Positions 1 through 9,200 of a stretch of DNA of 64,000 nt are shown in pieces. This stretch comes from Allocatelliglobosispora scoriae. Lineage in GTDB: Bacteria; Actinomycetota; Actinomycetes; Mycobacteriales; Micromonosporaceae. How positions within the stretch are numbered: the first letter of the stretch is position 1; each line of letters begins with the position of its first letter. Location of the stretch: NCBI RefSeq assembly GCF_014204945.1, contig NZ_JACHMN010000003.1, positions 992,001 to 1,056,000 of the forward strand. The letters run 5' to 3'. The position numbers and the translations under genes are program-made. The notes beneath the pieces are model-generated. The model made no database searches. It was given only the letters and a program-made list of their open reading frames with translations, and had not been told where the DNA came from.

Positions 1-443
1 GACGTCTGACCCGCGCAGGCGGCGTAGAACCAGGCGATCGACTGGTAGGCCGTGACCGCGCTCGGCCCGCCGTGGCACATCGCCACGATCTCCCGCTGTC
101 CGAAGAGGCTGCCGCCGTAGTTCGCCGCCAACAGCACCCCGGTGCTGTACGGGTCGTAGGCCGACGGGTCGTACTTGGCGTCGTCGAGGGCGAGCTGCGC
201 GGCCGCCAGCCCGAGCTGCGTCCAGTGGTCGGTCTGGATGATCAGCCGCGCGTCGATGTGCTCCTCGGCGACGAACCCGTGCACCTGTCCGGCGAGCGTG
301 GTGGGGTAGCGGGACGCGTCGAAGCCCTCGATCGGGCTCACGCGCAGCTCGCCCGCGAGCGTCGAGCGCCAGTGCTCCTCGGTGCCGACACCGCTCGGTG
401 CGACCACCCCGATGCCGGTGAAGACCATCCGTTTCGGGTGCAT
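1..443 (-). CDS. Type II PKS ketosynthase chain-length factor (KSbeta), partial
   Basis: The first 147 residues are visible; the gene runs off the left edge. The start MHPKRMVFTGIGVVAPSG matches the beta-ketoacyl synthase N-terminus and the region continues as a KAS fold (FDASRY, YGGSLFGQRE). Its position directly after KSalpha makes it the chain-length factor of a minimal type II PKS, which pairs with KSalpha to set polyketide length. The active-site region, where KSbeta carries Gln instead of Cys, lies outside the window, so that assignment rests on gene order. A second in-frame ATG at 470 overlaps the KSalpha stop (ATGA). Both ATGs follow the same GGAGGACCCG, so the start is ambiguous. Confidence 0.85.
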   Translation of the reverse strand, partial: MHPKRMVFTGIGVVAPSGVGTEEHWRSTLAGELRVSPIEGFDASRYPTTLAGQVHGFVAEEHIDARLIIQTDHWTQLGLAAAQLALDDAKYDPSAYDPYSTGVLLAANYGGSLFGQREIVAMCHGGPSAVTAYQSIAWFYAACAGQT

Positions 444-466
444 CGGGTCCTCCCTGTCGGCCGGTT

Positions 467-1750
467 TCATCGGGTCCTCCCGGTGGGGCGGGCGAGGACG
501 ACCGCCGACTGGAAGCCGCCGAACCCGCTGCCGACCGAGAGCACGGCGTCGACCCGCTGCCTGCGGGCCTCCCTCGGCACGTAGTCGAGGTCGCACTCCG
601 GGTCGGGGTGCTCGAAGTTCGCCGTCGGCGGGACGACGCCGTGGCGGATCGCGAGCACGCACGCCGCGAGCTCGATCGCCCCGATCGCCCCCAGCGAGTG
701 CCCGACCATGGATTTGATCGAGCTCACCGGTACGCGGTACGCGTGCTCGCCGAGGCTGCGCTTGAAGGCGGCCGTCTCGTGCCGGTCGTTCTGCTTGGTC
801 CCCGAACCGTGCGCGTTGACGTAGTGCACCTCGGTCGGGTCCAGCTCCGCCTGGTGCAGCGCGTCGGTGATCGCCTCGGCCATCTCGATCCCGTCGGGCC
901 GCAGCCCGGTCATGTGGAATCCGTTGCACCGGTTGGCGAAGCCGCGCACCTCGCAGAGGATGTCGGCGTCACGGCGCCGGGCGTGCTCGTACTCCTCCAG
1001 CACCAGGACCGCGCCGCCCTCGCCCATCACGAAGCCGTCCCGGGTCGCGTCGAACGGGCGGGACGCGTGCTCGGGATCGTCGTTGCGGGACGAGGTGGCC
1101 TTGATCGCGTCGAAGCAGGCCATCGAGATCGGCGAGATCGGCGCCTCCGCGGCACCGGCGATCACGACCTCGGCCTCGCCGTCGACGATCAGCTGATGGC
1201 CGTGGCCGATCGCGTCGAGCCCGGAGGTGCAGCCGGTCGAGACGACCGTCGCCGGACCGTGGGTCCCGAAACGGCAGGCGAGCTCCGTCGCGGCGCTGCT
1301 CGGCGTCAGCGCCTGGTAGAGGAAGCGGCTGGCGTACCGCTCGTCGACCAGCCAGTTCCGCCCGTTGTCGCTCACCACCATGTGCTCGTCCTCGAGGCGG
1401 ATCGTGGCGCCGATCGCGCTGCCGATGCTGATCGCCACGGTGTCGTGGTCGACGCCGCCGCCCGAGGTGAGGTCCAGCCCGCTCTGCGCCACCGCCTCGT
1501 CCGCCGCGACCATGGCGAACTGGATGAAGCGGTCGTTGCGGTAGACCTCCTGCGGTGTCAGGCCGGCCAGGATCGGGTCGAAGTCGCACTCCGCGGCGAT
1601 CTGGGAGCGGAACTCCGCCGGATCGAAGACGGTGATCCGCCGGGTGGCCGTGCGGCCGTCGGTCAGCAACTGCCAGAACGCCTTGCGGTTCACGCCGCCC
1701 GGGGCCACGACGCCCACCCCGGTCACGACGGTCCGGCGGGCCGTGTTCAT
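467..1750 (-). CDS. Type II PKS ketosynthase alpha subunit (KSalpha)
   Basis: A 427-residue beta-ketoacyl-ACP synthase of normal KSalpha length. The catalytic triad is visible: Cys174 in [10 protein letters not shown], His314 in VNAHGSGT and His351 in [11 protein letters not shown]. It catalyses decarboxylative Claisen condensation of malonyl units on the ACP as a heterodimer with KSbeta. The start ATG overlaps the stop of the upstream cupin gene (ATGA), so translation is probably coupled. It belongs to the leftward operon of carboxylase, ACP, aromatase and cupin genes. The product class (spore pigment or antibiotic) cannot be told from this subunit alone. Confidence 0.93.
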   Translation of the reverse strand: MNTARRTVVTGVGVVAPGGVNRKAFWQLLTDGRTATRRITVFDPAEFRSQIAAECDFDPILAGLTPQEVYRNDRFIQFAMVAADEAVAQSGLDLTSGGGVDHDTVAISIGSAIGATIRLEDEHMVVSDNGRNWLVDERYASRFLYQALTPSSAATELACRFGTHGPATVVSTGCTSGLDAIGHGHQLIVDGEAEVVIAGAAEAPISPISMACFDAIKATSSRNDDPEHASRPFDATRDGFVMGEGGAVLVLEEYEHARRRDADILCEVRGFANRCNGFHMTGLRPDGIEMAEAITDALHQAELDPTEVHYVNAHGSGTKQNDRHETAAFKRSLGEHAYRVPVSSIKSMVGHSLGAIGAIELAACVLAIRHGVVPPTANFEHPDPECDLDYVPREARRQRVDAVLSVGSGFGGFQSAVVLARPTGRTR

Positions 1751-2169
1751 GCGGTGCTCCCCTCCGGATAGGGCTCGGTGTCCACATGCCCCAGGTGCGG
1801 CTCGGGGGCCAGCGGGCCGAGGAAGAAGACGAGGAACGCGGGTTCCGTGCCCTCCTGCATCACCCGATGGCGTACGCCGATCGGGATCATCACGCCTTCC
1901 CGGGCGCGTACGGGCCGGTCCTGCCCGTCGAGCCGCAGCGTGATCTCCCCCTCCACGCAGAAGAGGAACTCCTCCGAGTAGGGGTGCAGGTGCTCGGTCA
2001 CCACCTCGCCCGGCAGCAGCCGCACGGTGCCGAGGAACCCGGCGGTCGAGCCGACCGTGCCGGGGGAGAGCAGGGTGCGGACGTCGCCGCCGCGCTTGCG
2101 GTTGGCCGGCACGTCGTCGATGCAGAGGGTCTTGATGGCTTCGGTGGTACCGCTGGTTTCGATGGTCAT
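1747..2169 (-). CDS. Cupin-domain polyketide cyclase-like protein
   Basis: A 140-residue single-cupin protein. It shows the beta-barrel motif [16 protein letters not shown] (metal-ligand His and Glu) and a later PIGVRHRV His motif. Small cupins next to KSalpha are typical of spore-pigment and aromatic polyketide clusters (WhiE-ORFII/CurC type), where they are thought to help cyclise or stabilise the poly-beta-ketone. I chose ATG 2169 because GGGAG lies just upstream and the fold starts soon after; the reading frame extends further but without cupin sequence. Its stop overlaps the KSalpha start. Confidence 0.82.
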   Translation of the reverse strand: MTIETSGTTEAIKTLCIDDVPANRKRGGDVRTLLSPGTVGSTAGFLGTVRLLPGEVVTEHLHPYSEEFLFCVEGEITLRLDGQDRPVRAREGVMIPIGVRHRVMQEGTEPAFLVFFLGPLAPEPHLGHVDTEPYPEGSTA

Positions 2170-2213
2170 GGTGGTCTCCCGTGCGGTCGGTGGATGAGGT
2201 TGTGGAGCACGGC

Positions 2214-2690
2214 TCAGCGGGTCGGCTGTTCGGCGGCGAGAAGCTCGAGCTTGCGCCGGATCACGTCCATCTGGACCGCCGTGTTGGCGTTGATCCGCCG
2301 GGTCATGGCCGCGGTGTCGATGGGCGCCTCGGGCCGCATCCGGAAGTCCTGCACCCAGCGCATCCGGGTGCCGTCCGCCTCGGTGCTGTAGTCCCATTCG
2401 ATGTTCATGAACTCGAACGGGCCGGGCTCGACCCGGCGCGCGACGACGCGCCGCTCGGCCCGGTCGGCCGTGCGCTCCGAGACCCAGCTCCAGACCTTGC
2501 CGTTCTCGTCCGGATGCATGCTGAGCCGGAAGCGGACGGTGTCGCCGTCCCGGGCGAGGATCTCGGCCGCGGAGTATTCGGTGAACAGCTCCGGCCACTG
2601 CTCGACGTCGTTGGTGACGTCCCAGACGAGGTCGAGATCGGCCTTGATGACGATCGCGTTGTCGACGTGGCCGACGGTCGGGGCGCTCAC
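2214..2690 (-). CDS. Polyketide aromatase/cyclase (SRPBCC, monodomain)
   Basis: A 158-residue protein of the START-like SRPBCC fold, the size of WhiE-ORFVI/TcmN N-terminal-type monodomain aromatases. Recognisable stretches are the N-terminal [20 protein letters not shown] and central [20 protein letters not shown]. It should guide first-ring cyclisation and aromatisation of the nascent polyketide. The GTG start overlaps the ACP stop (GTGA at 2687-2690), so the two are translationally coupled. It sits between ACP and cupin, as expected for a core set of tailoring cyclases. Confidence 0.85.
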   Translation of the reverse strand: MSAPTVGHVDNAIVIKADLDLVWDVTNDVEQWPELFTEYSAAEILARDGDTVRFRLSMHPDENGKVWSWVSERTADRAERRVVARRVEPGPFEFMNIEWDYSTEADGTRMRWVQDFRMRPEAPIDTAAMTRRINANTAVQMDVIRRKLELLAAEQPTR

Positions 2691-2953
2691 CGGCTCCCCT
2701 CCTCGACGAGGGCGGGCCGGGCGTTCACGGCGGTGACGATGTCGCCGAAGGAGAAGCTCAGCGGCTGGTCGCCGGGGATCTCGACGGCGTAACCGGCCGC
2801 GAGCTCGGCCTGCATCTGCAGGTAGGCGAGCGAGTCCAGGCCGACATCGGCGAAGGTCGCCGACGGATCGTCGGTACGCGCGCTGTCCGGCAGGCCGACC
2901 TTGGCGACGAGGAGCGTCATCAGGTCGTCCTGCGTGAAGGTCTCGGTGGACAT
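2687..2953 (-). CDS. Acyl carrier protein of type II PKS
   Basis: An 88-residue acidic four-helix carrier protein. The phosphopantetheine attachment motif DVGLDSLAYLQ places the modified serine at residue 41. It carries the growing poly-beta-ketone chain for KSalpha/KSbeta. A separate phosphopantetheinyl transferase is needed and is not seen here. It lies between accC and the aromatase. GGAAAGGAAGATCCC precedes the ATG and gives a good ribosome binding site. Confidence 0.92.
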   Translation of the reverse strand: MSTETFTQDDLMTLLVAKVGLPDSARTDDPSATFADVGLDSLAYLQMQAELAAGYAVEIPGDQPLSFSFGDIVTAVNARPALVEEGSR

Positions 2954-2970
2954 GGGATCTTCCTTTCCGG

Positions 2971-4332
2971 TCAGTGATCGGCGGCACTCTTCGCCAGGTC
3001 GGCGACGAGCGACGTGTCGTGGGTCCCCGCGATGAAGTCGGGGTGGTCCAGGGCGGTGCGCAGGAAGTCGCGATTGGTGCAGACACCCGGGCCGACGACG
3101 TGGACCTCGTCGAGCGCCCGGCGCATCCGGGCCAGCGCCTGCGGTCGATCGGGTGCCCAGACGGCCACCTTCGCCAGCAGCGGGTCGTAGACAGCCGACA
3201 CGCGGCAGCCGGGCCGGGCGTCGGTGTCTGTGCGGACGAACGGCCCGCCCGGCATGGCGAACTCGGTCAGCACGCCGGGAGTCGGCATGAAGTCCCGGCT
3301 CGGGTCCTCGGCGTTCACCCGGCACTCGATCGCCGTTCCCCGGGGCACCAGCTCGGACTGGACCAGGCCGAGCGGCTCACCGGCGGCGATGCGCAACTGC
3401 TCGCGTACCAGATCGACCCCGAAGATCATCTCGGTGATCGGGTGCTCCACCTGGATCCGGCAGTTGACCTCCATGAAGGAGAATCGGCCCAGGTCGTCCA
3501 CGAGGAACTCGACGGTCCCCGCACCGACATAGCCCGCGGCGAGAACACCGCGCAGGGCGGCCTCGCCCATCCGGTCGGCGAGCCCGGCCGGCAGGTTCGG
3601 CGCGGGCGCCTCCTCGATGATCTTCTGGCGTCGGCGCTGGACGGAGCAGTCACGCTGCCCCAGGTGGACGCCGTCGCCGTAGCCGTCGCAGAGCACCTGG
3701 ACCTCGACGTGCCGGGCGGCGGGCAGGTATCGCTCGATGTAGACGCGGTCGTCCCCGAAGAGCGAGTGGGCCACGCCGCGGACCTCGCGGTAGCGCTGCG
3801 GCAGGTCGCCGGGGTCGTGCACCACCTGCATCCCGCGTCCGCCGCCACCGGCGACCGCCTTGACGATGACGGGGTAGCCGATGTCGGCCGCGGCCTTCTC
3901 CGCCTCGTCGGCGTCGGCGATCGGCTCGATGCTGCCCGGCAGCATCGGGAGCCCGGCGTCGCTCATCGCGGCCCGGGCCGCCGACTTGTCGCCGAGGCGC
4001 TCGATCACGCCCGCCGGCGGCCCGACGAAGGTCAGGCCGGACAGCGCGCACGCCTCCGCGAAGTCGGGCACCTCGGAGAGGAAGCCGTAACCGGGGTGCA
4101 CCGCGTCGGCCCCGGTCCGGACCGCCGCCTCGATGATCGCCGAGAGGTTGAGGTAGCTGCGTTTCGAGGGCGCGGGGCCGATGCAGACGGCCTGGTCGGC
4201 GAAGCGCACCACGGCCGAGTCCCGGTCCTCGGTGGAGTAGACCGCGACCACGCCCAGGCCCAGCTCCCGGCAGGTCCGGGCGATCCGCAGCGCGATCTCG
4301 CCGCGATTGGCGATGAGCACCTTGTTGATCAT
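2971..4332 (-). CDS. accC: Biotin carboxylase subunit of acetyl-CoA carboxylase
   Basis: A 453-residue ATP-grasp biotin carboxylase, the usual AccC length. It begins MINKVLIANRGEIALRI and carries the ATP-lid glycine motif GGGGRGM at 162-168, then the biotin carboxylase signature around FMEVNCRIQVEHPITE. It carboxylates biotin on AccB using bicarbonate and ATP. Its place between accB and the ACP gene suggests a pathway-dedicated carboxylase supplying malonyl-CoA to the PKS. It starts 3 nt after the accB stop. Confidence 0.93.
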   Translation of the reverse strand: MINKVLIANRGEIALRIARTCRELGLGVVAVYSTEDRDSAVVRFADQAVCIGPAPSKRSYLNLSAIIEAAVRTGADAVHPGYGFLSEVPDFAEACALSGLTFVGPPAGVIERLGDKSAARAAMSDAGLPMLPGSIEPIADADEAEKAAADIGYPVIVKAVAGGGGRGMQVVHDPGDLPQRYREVRGVAHSLFGDDRVYIERYLPAARHVEVQVLCDGYGDGVHLGQRDCSVQRRRQKIIEEAPAPNLPAGLADRMGEAALRGVLAAGYVGAGTVEFLVDDLGRFSFMEVNCRIQVEHPITEMIFGVDLVREQLRIAAGEPLGLVQSELVPRGTAIECRVNAEDPSRDFMPTPGVLTEFAMPGGPFVRTDTDARPGCRVSAVYDPLLAKVAVWAPDRPQALARMRRALDEVHVVGPGVCTNRDFLRTALDHPDFIAGTHDTSLVADLAKSAADH

Positions 4333-4335
4333 CGC

Positions 4336-4869
4336 TTACGCCTGTCCCGCTGCGGTCGGCGTCGGGTTCGCCACGGGCTCGACGGCGAAGAGCCGCTCGC
4401 CGAACTCGACCGAGCTGCCGTCGCCGACGAGGACCGCGACGACCTGACCGTCCAGTTCGGCCTCGACCGGGATCATCAGCTTCATCGCCTCGACGATGCC
4501 GACCTGCTGGCCCCGGCGTACCCGGTCGCCCTCCGCGACGAAGGGCGCGGCGCCCGGCTGCGGCGCCCGGAAGAAGGTGCCGACGGTCGGCGAGCAGATG
4601 TCGAGCACGCCGCCGCCGGGGCAGGGCGCCTCGGCGACGGCCGGGATGCTCTCCTTCGCGGCGGTCGGGGTCCAGTCGGGGTCCGGCGGAGTCTGGCCCC
4701 ACTCGAACTCGACCACGACGTCGCTCGCCCGGATGCGCAGCGTCCGCGGCTGGTTCTCCAGCCCCGCCAGGAACTCCTGTGCGCTGCACCGGGCGTCGCT
4801 CAGCGCCCGGGCGAGCTGGTGCGTGCCGGTGTCGGGGTCGACCCGGACGGGCTCGACTACCTCGGTCAT
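4336..4869 (-). CDS. accB: Biotin carboxyl carrier protein of acetyl-CoA carboxylase
   Basis: A 177-residue BCCP. The biotinyl domain is C-terminal, with the EAMKLM motif placing the biotinylated lysine at residue 130. An acidic, Pro/Ala-rich linker precedes it, preceded by an N-terminal [20 protein letters not shown] helix region. It shuttles carboxybiotin from AccC to the carboxyltransferase. The ATG overlaps the stop of the carboxyltransferase gene (ATGA at 4866-4869), so I chose this start over longer in-frame versions. Confidence 0.92.
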   Translation of the reverse strand: MTEVVEPVRVDPDTGTHQLARALSDARCSAQEFLAGLENQPRTLRIRASDVVVEFEWGQTPPDPDWTPTAAKESIPAVAEAPCPGGGVLDICSPTVGTFFRAPQPGAAPFVAEGDRVRRGQQVGIVEAMKLMIPVEAELDGQVVAVLVGDGSSVEFGERLFAVEPVANPTPTAAGQA

Positions 4870-6614
4870 CGCAGACCTCCTTCGAAGACGAGCTCCGCGG
4901 CGGCGGCGCTCACGGCGTGGTTCCCGTCGTGGCCCGGCTGGTCGAGGCGGCCGCCGAAGGCGCGGAAGCGCCTGCGCCGGTTGGCGACGAGCCGCGCCGA
5001 GTCGAGTGCGGCGAGGTCGGCGAGCTCGGCGAGGACCGCGGTGCGCACCGCGGCGGCGGCCGAGACGTGGTCGGTCTCCGCGCCGCCCGGCGGTTCCGGG
5101 ACGACGCCGTCGACGACACCGAGCTGGAGCAGGGACCGGGCGTCGAGGCGCAGCGCCTCGGCGGCGGCCGGAGCCTCGGCCGAGTCGCGCCAGAGGATCG
5201 CCGCGCAGCCCTCCGGACTGATCACGGTGTAGAAGCCGTTCTCCATGACCAGCACCCGGTCGGCGACCGCGATGGCGAGCGCGCCGCCGCTGCACCCCTC
5301 GCCGGTGATGACCGTGACGACCGGGACGGGCAGGGCGCCCATCAGCCGCAGGTTCTCCGCGATCGCGGTGGCCTGCCCCTGCAGCTCGGCTTCGAGTCCG
5401 GGGTGGGCACCGGGGGTGTCGACGAGCGTCACCACCGGCAGACCCCACTTGGCGGCGAGGCGCAGCAGCCGGCCGGCCTTGCGATAACCGGCCGGACCCG
5501 GCATGCCGTAGCCGTGTGCGGCCAGCTCCGCGGCGTTGTGGCCCTTCTCGTGGCCGATCGCGACGATCGACTCGCCACCGAGCCGGCCCACGCCGCCGAT
5601 GATCGCCCGGCAGTCGCCGCCGAGCCGGTCGCCGCGCAGCTCCTCGAAGTCGTCCAGGATCAGGCGCAGGTAGTCCGAGGTGGTGGGACGGCCGATGTGC
5701 CGGGCCCGGCGAACGGCGTCCCAGGCGGGCCGGTCGGCGAGCTGCTCGGGCTCGCGGATCACGATCCGGTCCTCCGGCGCACGCTGCGAAGACAGATCGC
5801 CGTCATGGCGGCGGGTGGCGATCGACAGCAGCCGGCCCAGCCGGTCCCGGATCGCCGAGCGCGGGCAGACCTGGTCGATGAAACCTCGTTCCAGCAGGAA
5901 CTCGGCGGTCTGGAAGCCGGGCGGCAGCTCCTGCCCGATCGTCTGCGCGATCACCCGTGGCCCGGCGAAGCCCAGCCGGGCGCCGGGTTCGGCGACGATG
6001 ATGTCGCCGAGCATCGCGAACGACGCCGCGACGCCGCCGTAGGTCGGATCGGCGATCAGGCAGACCGTCAGCAGTCCGGCCTCGTCGAGCTGGTGGAGCG
6101 CCTGGGTCGTCTTCACCATCTGCATCAGGCCGATGACGCCCTCCTGCATGCGTACGCCACCCGACGCGGTCACCAGCAGCAACGGCAGGCGCTCGGCGAG
6201 AGCCGTCTCGGCGGAGAGCGTGATCAGCTCCCCGACCGCCCCGCCGAGGCTGCCGCCCAGGAAGCGGAAGTCCATGACGGCGGCGATCGTCGGCGTACCC
6301 CCGATGGTCAGTCGGGCGCAGACGGCGGCCTCGGCGAGGCCGGTGGCCGCGCGGGCGTCGGCGACCCGCCTCGGGTAGGGCAGGCTGTCGGTGAACACCA
6401 GCGGATCGCCGCCGTCGACGGTGAACTCCAGCGGCACCAGGGAGCCGGGGTCGGCGATCAGGGCGAGCCGGTCGGGCGCGGTCAGCGGCGCGTAGTGGCC
6501 GCACTGCGGGCAGACCCCGAGGCTGCGGGCGAGCTGCTTCTGATAGATCACGGCGTGGCACCCGCCGCACAGGACCCAGTCCGGCGCAGTGTGGTCTGCA
6601 GTGGGCTTCGACAC
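4866..6614 (-). CDS. accDA: Fused acetyl-CoA carboxylase carboxyltransferase beta-alpha
   Basis: A 582-residue fusion. The N-terminal half is AccD-like with a C4 zinc ribbon (Cys16, Cys19, Cys35, Cys38) and the [11 protein letters not shown]-type crotonase region ([11 protein letters not shown]). The C-terminal half is AccA-like ([46 protein letters not shown]). Bacterial type AccD and AccA are usually separate; beta-alpha fusions occur in some actinobacterial polyketide clusters. It transfers CO2 from biotin to acetyl-CoA. It is the first gene of the PKS operon and is read away from the SARP gene. Confidence 0.92.
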   Translation of the reverse strand: MSKPTADHTAPDWVLCGGCHAVIYQKQLARSLGVCPQCGHYAPLTAPDRLALIADPGSLVPLEFTVDGGDPLVFTDSLPYPRRVADARAATGLAEAAVCARLTIGGTPTIAAVMDFRFLGGSLGGAVGELITLSAETALAERLPLLLVTASGGVRMQEGVIGLMQMVKTTQALHQLDEAGLLTVCLIADPTYGGVAASFAMLGDIIVAEPGARLGFAGPRVIAQTIGQELPPGFQTAEFLLERGFIDQVCPRSAIRDRLGRLLSIATRRHDGDLSSQRAPEDRIVIREPEQLADRPAWDAVRRARHIGRPTTSDYLRLILDDFEELRGDRLGGDCRAIIGGVGRLGGESIVAIGHEKGHNAAELAAHGYGMPGPAGYRKAGRLLRLAAKWGLPVVTLVDTPGAHPGLEAELQGQATAIAENLRLMGALPVPVVTVITGEGCSGGALAIAVADRVLVMENGFYTVISPEGCAAILWRDSAEAPAAAEALRLDARSLLQLGVVDGVVPEPPGGAETDHVSAAAAVRTAVLAELADLAALDSARLVANRRRRFRAFGGRLDQPGHDGNHAVSAAAAELVFEGGLR

Positions 6615-6702
6615 GAATTCCCCTCCTTCGCACCCGGCGGAGCCTGCTCGCAGGCGTTTTTCGCCTGGTCAAAAGGCCTATGCGAGGAGGGTTTCACTGG
6701 TC

Positions 6703-6731
6703 GGCTTGAAGGCTGGTCAAGCCTCGCTTGA
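6703..6731 (-). promoter_or_regulatory. Candidate SARP operator: three heptamers with 11-bp period
   Basis: On the minus strand TCAAGCG, TTGACCA and TCAAGCC are each separated by 4 bp (AGGC, GCCT). Heptameric direct repeats with 4-bp spacing are the known binding layout of SARP activators. The repeats lie in the 270-bp gap between accDA and the divergent SARP gene and point toward accDA. This suggests the neighbouring SARP activates the carboxylase/PKS operon here. The middle heptamer matches less well. Confidence 0.5.
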
Positions 6732-6811
6732 GAAATGGCCGCTGAGCTGGGCAAATTTGCGGCGCCACGGCGCGGATAGTCAGCTTCCGCTGCCCGTTAC
6801 GGTCTAAATGC

Positions 6812-6829
6812 TGAGATAATCCTGAGAAT
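6812..6829 (+). promoter_or_regulatory. Possible promoter/operator repeat upstream of SARP gene
   Basis: TGAGATA and TGAGAAT are separated by ATCC, again a 7+4 layout. A GATAAT hexamer (6815-6820) overlaps the first repeat and could be a -10 box, but the -35 is weak. The local sequence is unusually AT-rich for this genome (6800-6870), as expected for a promoter region. Autoregulation by the SARP is possible but not shown. Confidence 0.3.
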
Positions 6830-6884
6830 ACGATCTGTCGCTCTATGAGAATTTTGAGAAATTGAACGAACGTTGGGGGGAGAT

Positions 6885-7703
6885 ATGGAGTATTGCGTTC
6901 TCGGCCGCCTCGCGGTGCGGTCCGGGCCGGTCGTCGGCCGGCTGACCGCGCCCAAGCCCCGCAAGGTGCTGGCGCTGCTCCTGGTGCGGGCCAACCTCCT
7001 CGTACCCATCGAGACCTTGAGCCTGGAGCTGTGGGGCGACGAGCCGCCGGCGAGCGCTCAGACCATCATCCAGACATACGTGCTGCAGATCCGCCGAATG
7101 CTGGCACAGGCGAGCGGCCTGGACTCCGCCGACGTGGCACGGGACGTCCTCGTCACCGCCTCCAGCGGCTACCGGCTCCAGGCCCAGCCGGGGGAGCTCG
7201 ACCTGCACGACTACGAGCGGCTCGTCGGCGCGGCCCGGTCGGCGCTCGCGGACGGCAGCCTCGACGACGGCTCGCGGCTGCTCAGCGGCGCACTGGAGCT
7301 GTGGCAGGACACGGCGCTCGCCGACATCAAGCTCGGCCCGGTGCTGAAGGTCGAGGTGTCCCGGCTGGAGGAGGACCGGCTCGCGGCCTGCCAGCAGCGC
7401 ATCGACGCCGAACTGCGCCTGGACCGGCACCACGCGGTCCTGGGCGAGCTGGGCAGCCTCGCCGTCCGGCACCCGCTCAACGAGGACCTCCAGGCCCAGT
7501 TCATGATCGCGCTCTACCGGGCCGGGCGGCGCAACGAAGCGCTCGAAGCCTTCCACCGGCTGCGGACCACCCTGCTCGACGACATCGGGCTGGAGCCGTC
7601 GCAGCGGATCCACCGGCTCCAGCACGCCATCCTGACGGCCGATCCCAGCCTCGACGTCGTGCTCTGCCCCACCTTCGCCGACGAGCTGGCCGTCACGCTC
7701 TAA
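6885..7703 (+). CDS. SARP-family transcriptional activator
   Basis: A 272-residue small SARP. The N-terminal OmpR-like winged helix (about 1-95) includes LGRLAVRSG and PPASAQTIIQTYVLQIRR. A bacterial transcriptional activation domain follows (about 100-255; RLAACQQRIDAELRLDRHHA, ALYRAGRRNEALEAFHRLR). SARPs switch on nearby secondary-metabolite operons. I chose ATG 6885 because GGGGGGAG lies just upstream; a TTG at 6873 is also in frame. It is divergent from the acc/PKS operon, and its stop overlaps that of trmB on the other strand. Confidence 0.9.
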   Translation: MEYCVLGRLAVRSGPVVGRLTAPKPRKVLALLLVRANLLVPIETLSLELWGDEPPASAQTIIQTYVLQIRRMLAQASGLDSADVARDVLVTASSGYRLQAQPGELDLHDYERLVGAARSALADGSLDDGSRLLSGALELWQDTALADIKLGPVLKVEVSRLEEDRLAACQQRIDAELRLDRHHAVLGELGSLAVRHPLNEDLQAQFMIALYRAGRRNEALEAFHRLRTTLLDDIGLEPSQRIHRLQHAILTADPSLDVVLCPTFADELAVTL

Positions 7704-8395
7704 CGCCGTCGGCAGATCAGGTCGAAGATGTCCCGCCCGGCATCCCGGCCCCGCCGCTCGAACTTCGTCATCGGCCGCCAGTCGGGGCGGGGCGCGAAGC
7801 CGTCATACTCGTTGACCAGGCCCGGATCGGCCTCGACGGTCGAGAGCATCTGCTCGGCATACTCGGCCCAGTCCGTCGCGCAGTGCAGCCTGCCGCCGGG
7901 GACGAGGCGCGAGCGCAGCAGCGCCACGTGCGCGGGCTGGATGAGCCGCCGCTTGTGGTGCCGCGCCTTCGGCCACGGGTCCGGGAAGAAGACGTGTACG
8001 CCGGACAGGCTCTCCTCGACCAGCATGTGCTCGACCAGCTCCACGGCGTCGCCGAGCCCCACCCGGACGTTGGTGAGCCCGCGCTCCTCGACCTCGCCGA
8101 GCAGGCTCGCGATGCCGGGGGTGTGCACCTCGACGGCGAGGTAGTCGCGGTCGGGATCGGCGGCGGCCATCGCCCAGGTCGCCTCGCCCATCCCCGAGCC
8201 GATCTCGAGGACGAGGGGCGCCGACCGGCCGAAGAGCGCGGCCACGTCGAGCAGCTGATCGGGGTGGCGCGGGATCTCCAGGCCGTAGACGGGCCAGAGC
8301 CGCTCGAAGATGTCACCGCGCCGGTCGCCGAGGCGCCCCCGCCGAGGGTGGAATGTCCGGATCTTTGCCTGCTGTCGTGTGTCCATCGCCGTCAA
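7700..8395 (-). CDS. trmB: tRNA (guanine-N7-)-methyltransferase
   Basis: A 231-residue class I SAM methyltransferase of the TrmB family. Diagnostic segments are LEIGSGMGEATWAMA (SAM-binding motif I), HVFFPDPWPKARHHKRRL (family signature) and the C-terminal TKFERRGRDAG. It forms m7G46 in the variable loop of tRNA. The annotated TTG start at 8395 overlaps the TGA of the upstream gene (TTGA); ATG 8386 is three codons in and equally possible. It converges on the SARP gene with a 4-nt overlap. Confidence 0.93.
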   Translation of the reverse strand: MTAMDTRQQAKIRTFHPRRGRLGDRRGDIFERLWPVYGLEIPRHPDQLLDVAALFGRSAPLVLEIGSGMGEATWAMAAADPDRDYLAVEVHTPGIASLLGEVEERGLTNVRVGLGDAVELVEHMLVEESLSGVHVFFPDPWPKARHHKRRLIQPAHVALLRSRLVPGGRLHCATDWAEYAEQMLSTVEADPGLVNEYDGFAPRPDWRPMTKFERRGRDAGRDIFDLICRRR

Positions 8396-9189
8396 AGCCT
8401 AGAGCGGCCCTTGATGAAGGAGGTGAGCCGGTCACCGTGCTCCACCCGGACCGGGAAGGGGTCGGTGGCGGCCCGCCGGACCATCCCGCCCAGGTCGATG
8501 TCGTCACCGCCGACGAGCAGCAGGTTGCCCGAGCGGCGCCCGCGCAGGACGGCCGCATCGGCCATGATCGCCACGGTGTTGAAGACCTCGCGCAGGGTCG
8601 CCGCCTGGCCCCGGGCGAAGTCGAGGGGCGACTTGTCGATGATGTTGGCGATGTAGCAGCCGTCCCGGTCGACCGCGCGTGCCGCGAGCTGCGCGAACTC
8701 CGACGTACGCACGTGCCCGGGCACCCGGGCGCCGGTGAAGATGTCGGCGATCACCACGTCGAAGGCGCCGACCGGCAGCGGTCGCAGCGCATCGAGGGCG
8801 TCGCCGATCGTCACCGTGATCGAGTCGTCCTCGAGCGGTGATCGGGCCAGCACGAGACCGGCGAGCGAGCCGTCGATCTCGACCACCCGCTGCTCGCTGC
8901 CCGGCCGCAGCGCCGCGAGGCACCGGGGCAGCGTGAGCCCGCCGCCGCCGAGGTGCAGGAACCGCAGCGGACCGGGCGGGGCCACGGTGTCGATGATGTC
9001 GACGATCCGGCGTACGTAGTCGAACGCGATCATCGTCGGGTCGTCGGCGTTGACGTGCGATTGCGGCATGCCGTCGAGCACGAGGGTCCAGGCGCCGGGC
9101 ATGTGCGGGTCGGCGTAGAACTCGGCGAGCCCGGTGTCGACGCGGTAGACCTCCCCGTCGCCGTCGGGCATGTCGCTGAGGAAGGTCAT
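8392..9189 (-). CDS. Spermidine synthase-like protein (SAM-binding fold)
   Basis: A 265-residue protein of the spermidine-synthase superfamily. It has HLGGGGLTLP at 79-88 (motif I), VVEID at 102-106 and DVVIADIFTG at 144-153. The GGGxLxLP form and the lack of a clear DxxDP putrescine loop suggest a divergent aminopropyltransferase-like protein, common in actinobacteria, rather than proven SpeE. Its stop overlaps the trmB start. The gap upstream holds a 63-bp tandem repeat, so its promoter lies in or beyond that array. The DUF350 and glutathionylspermidine-synthase-like neighbours fit a polyamine-conjugate theme. Confidence 0.7.
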   Translation of the reverse strand: MTFLSDMPDGDGEVYRVDTGLAEFYADPHMPGAWTLVLDGMPQSHVNADDPTMIAFDYVRRIVDIIDTVAPPGPLRFLHLGGGGLTLPRCLAALRPGSEQRVVEIDGSLAGLVLARSPLEDDSITVTIGDALDALRPLPVGAFDVVIADIFTGARVPGHVRTSEFAQLAARAVDRDGCYIANIIDKSPLDFARGQAATLREVFNTVAIMADAAVLRGRRSGNLLLVGGDDIDLGGMVRRAATDPFPVRVEHGDRLTSFIKGRSRL

Positions 9190-9200
9190 GGCGCTGGCAC

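Noticed and set aside
2974-5232. 752-residue open frame antisense to the acc genes
   Set aside because: It mirrors accC, accB and accDA, which have clear catalytic motifs. Its Arg/Asp/Gly-rich, low-hydrophobicity composition is typical of GC-rich shadow frames.
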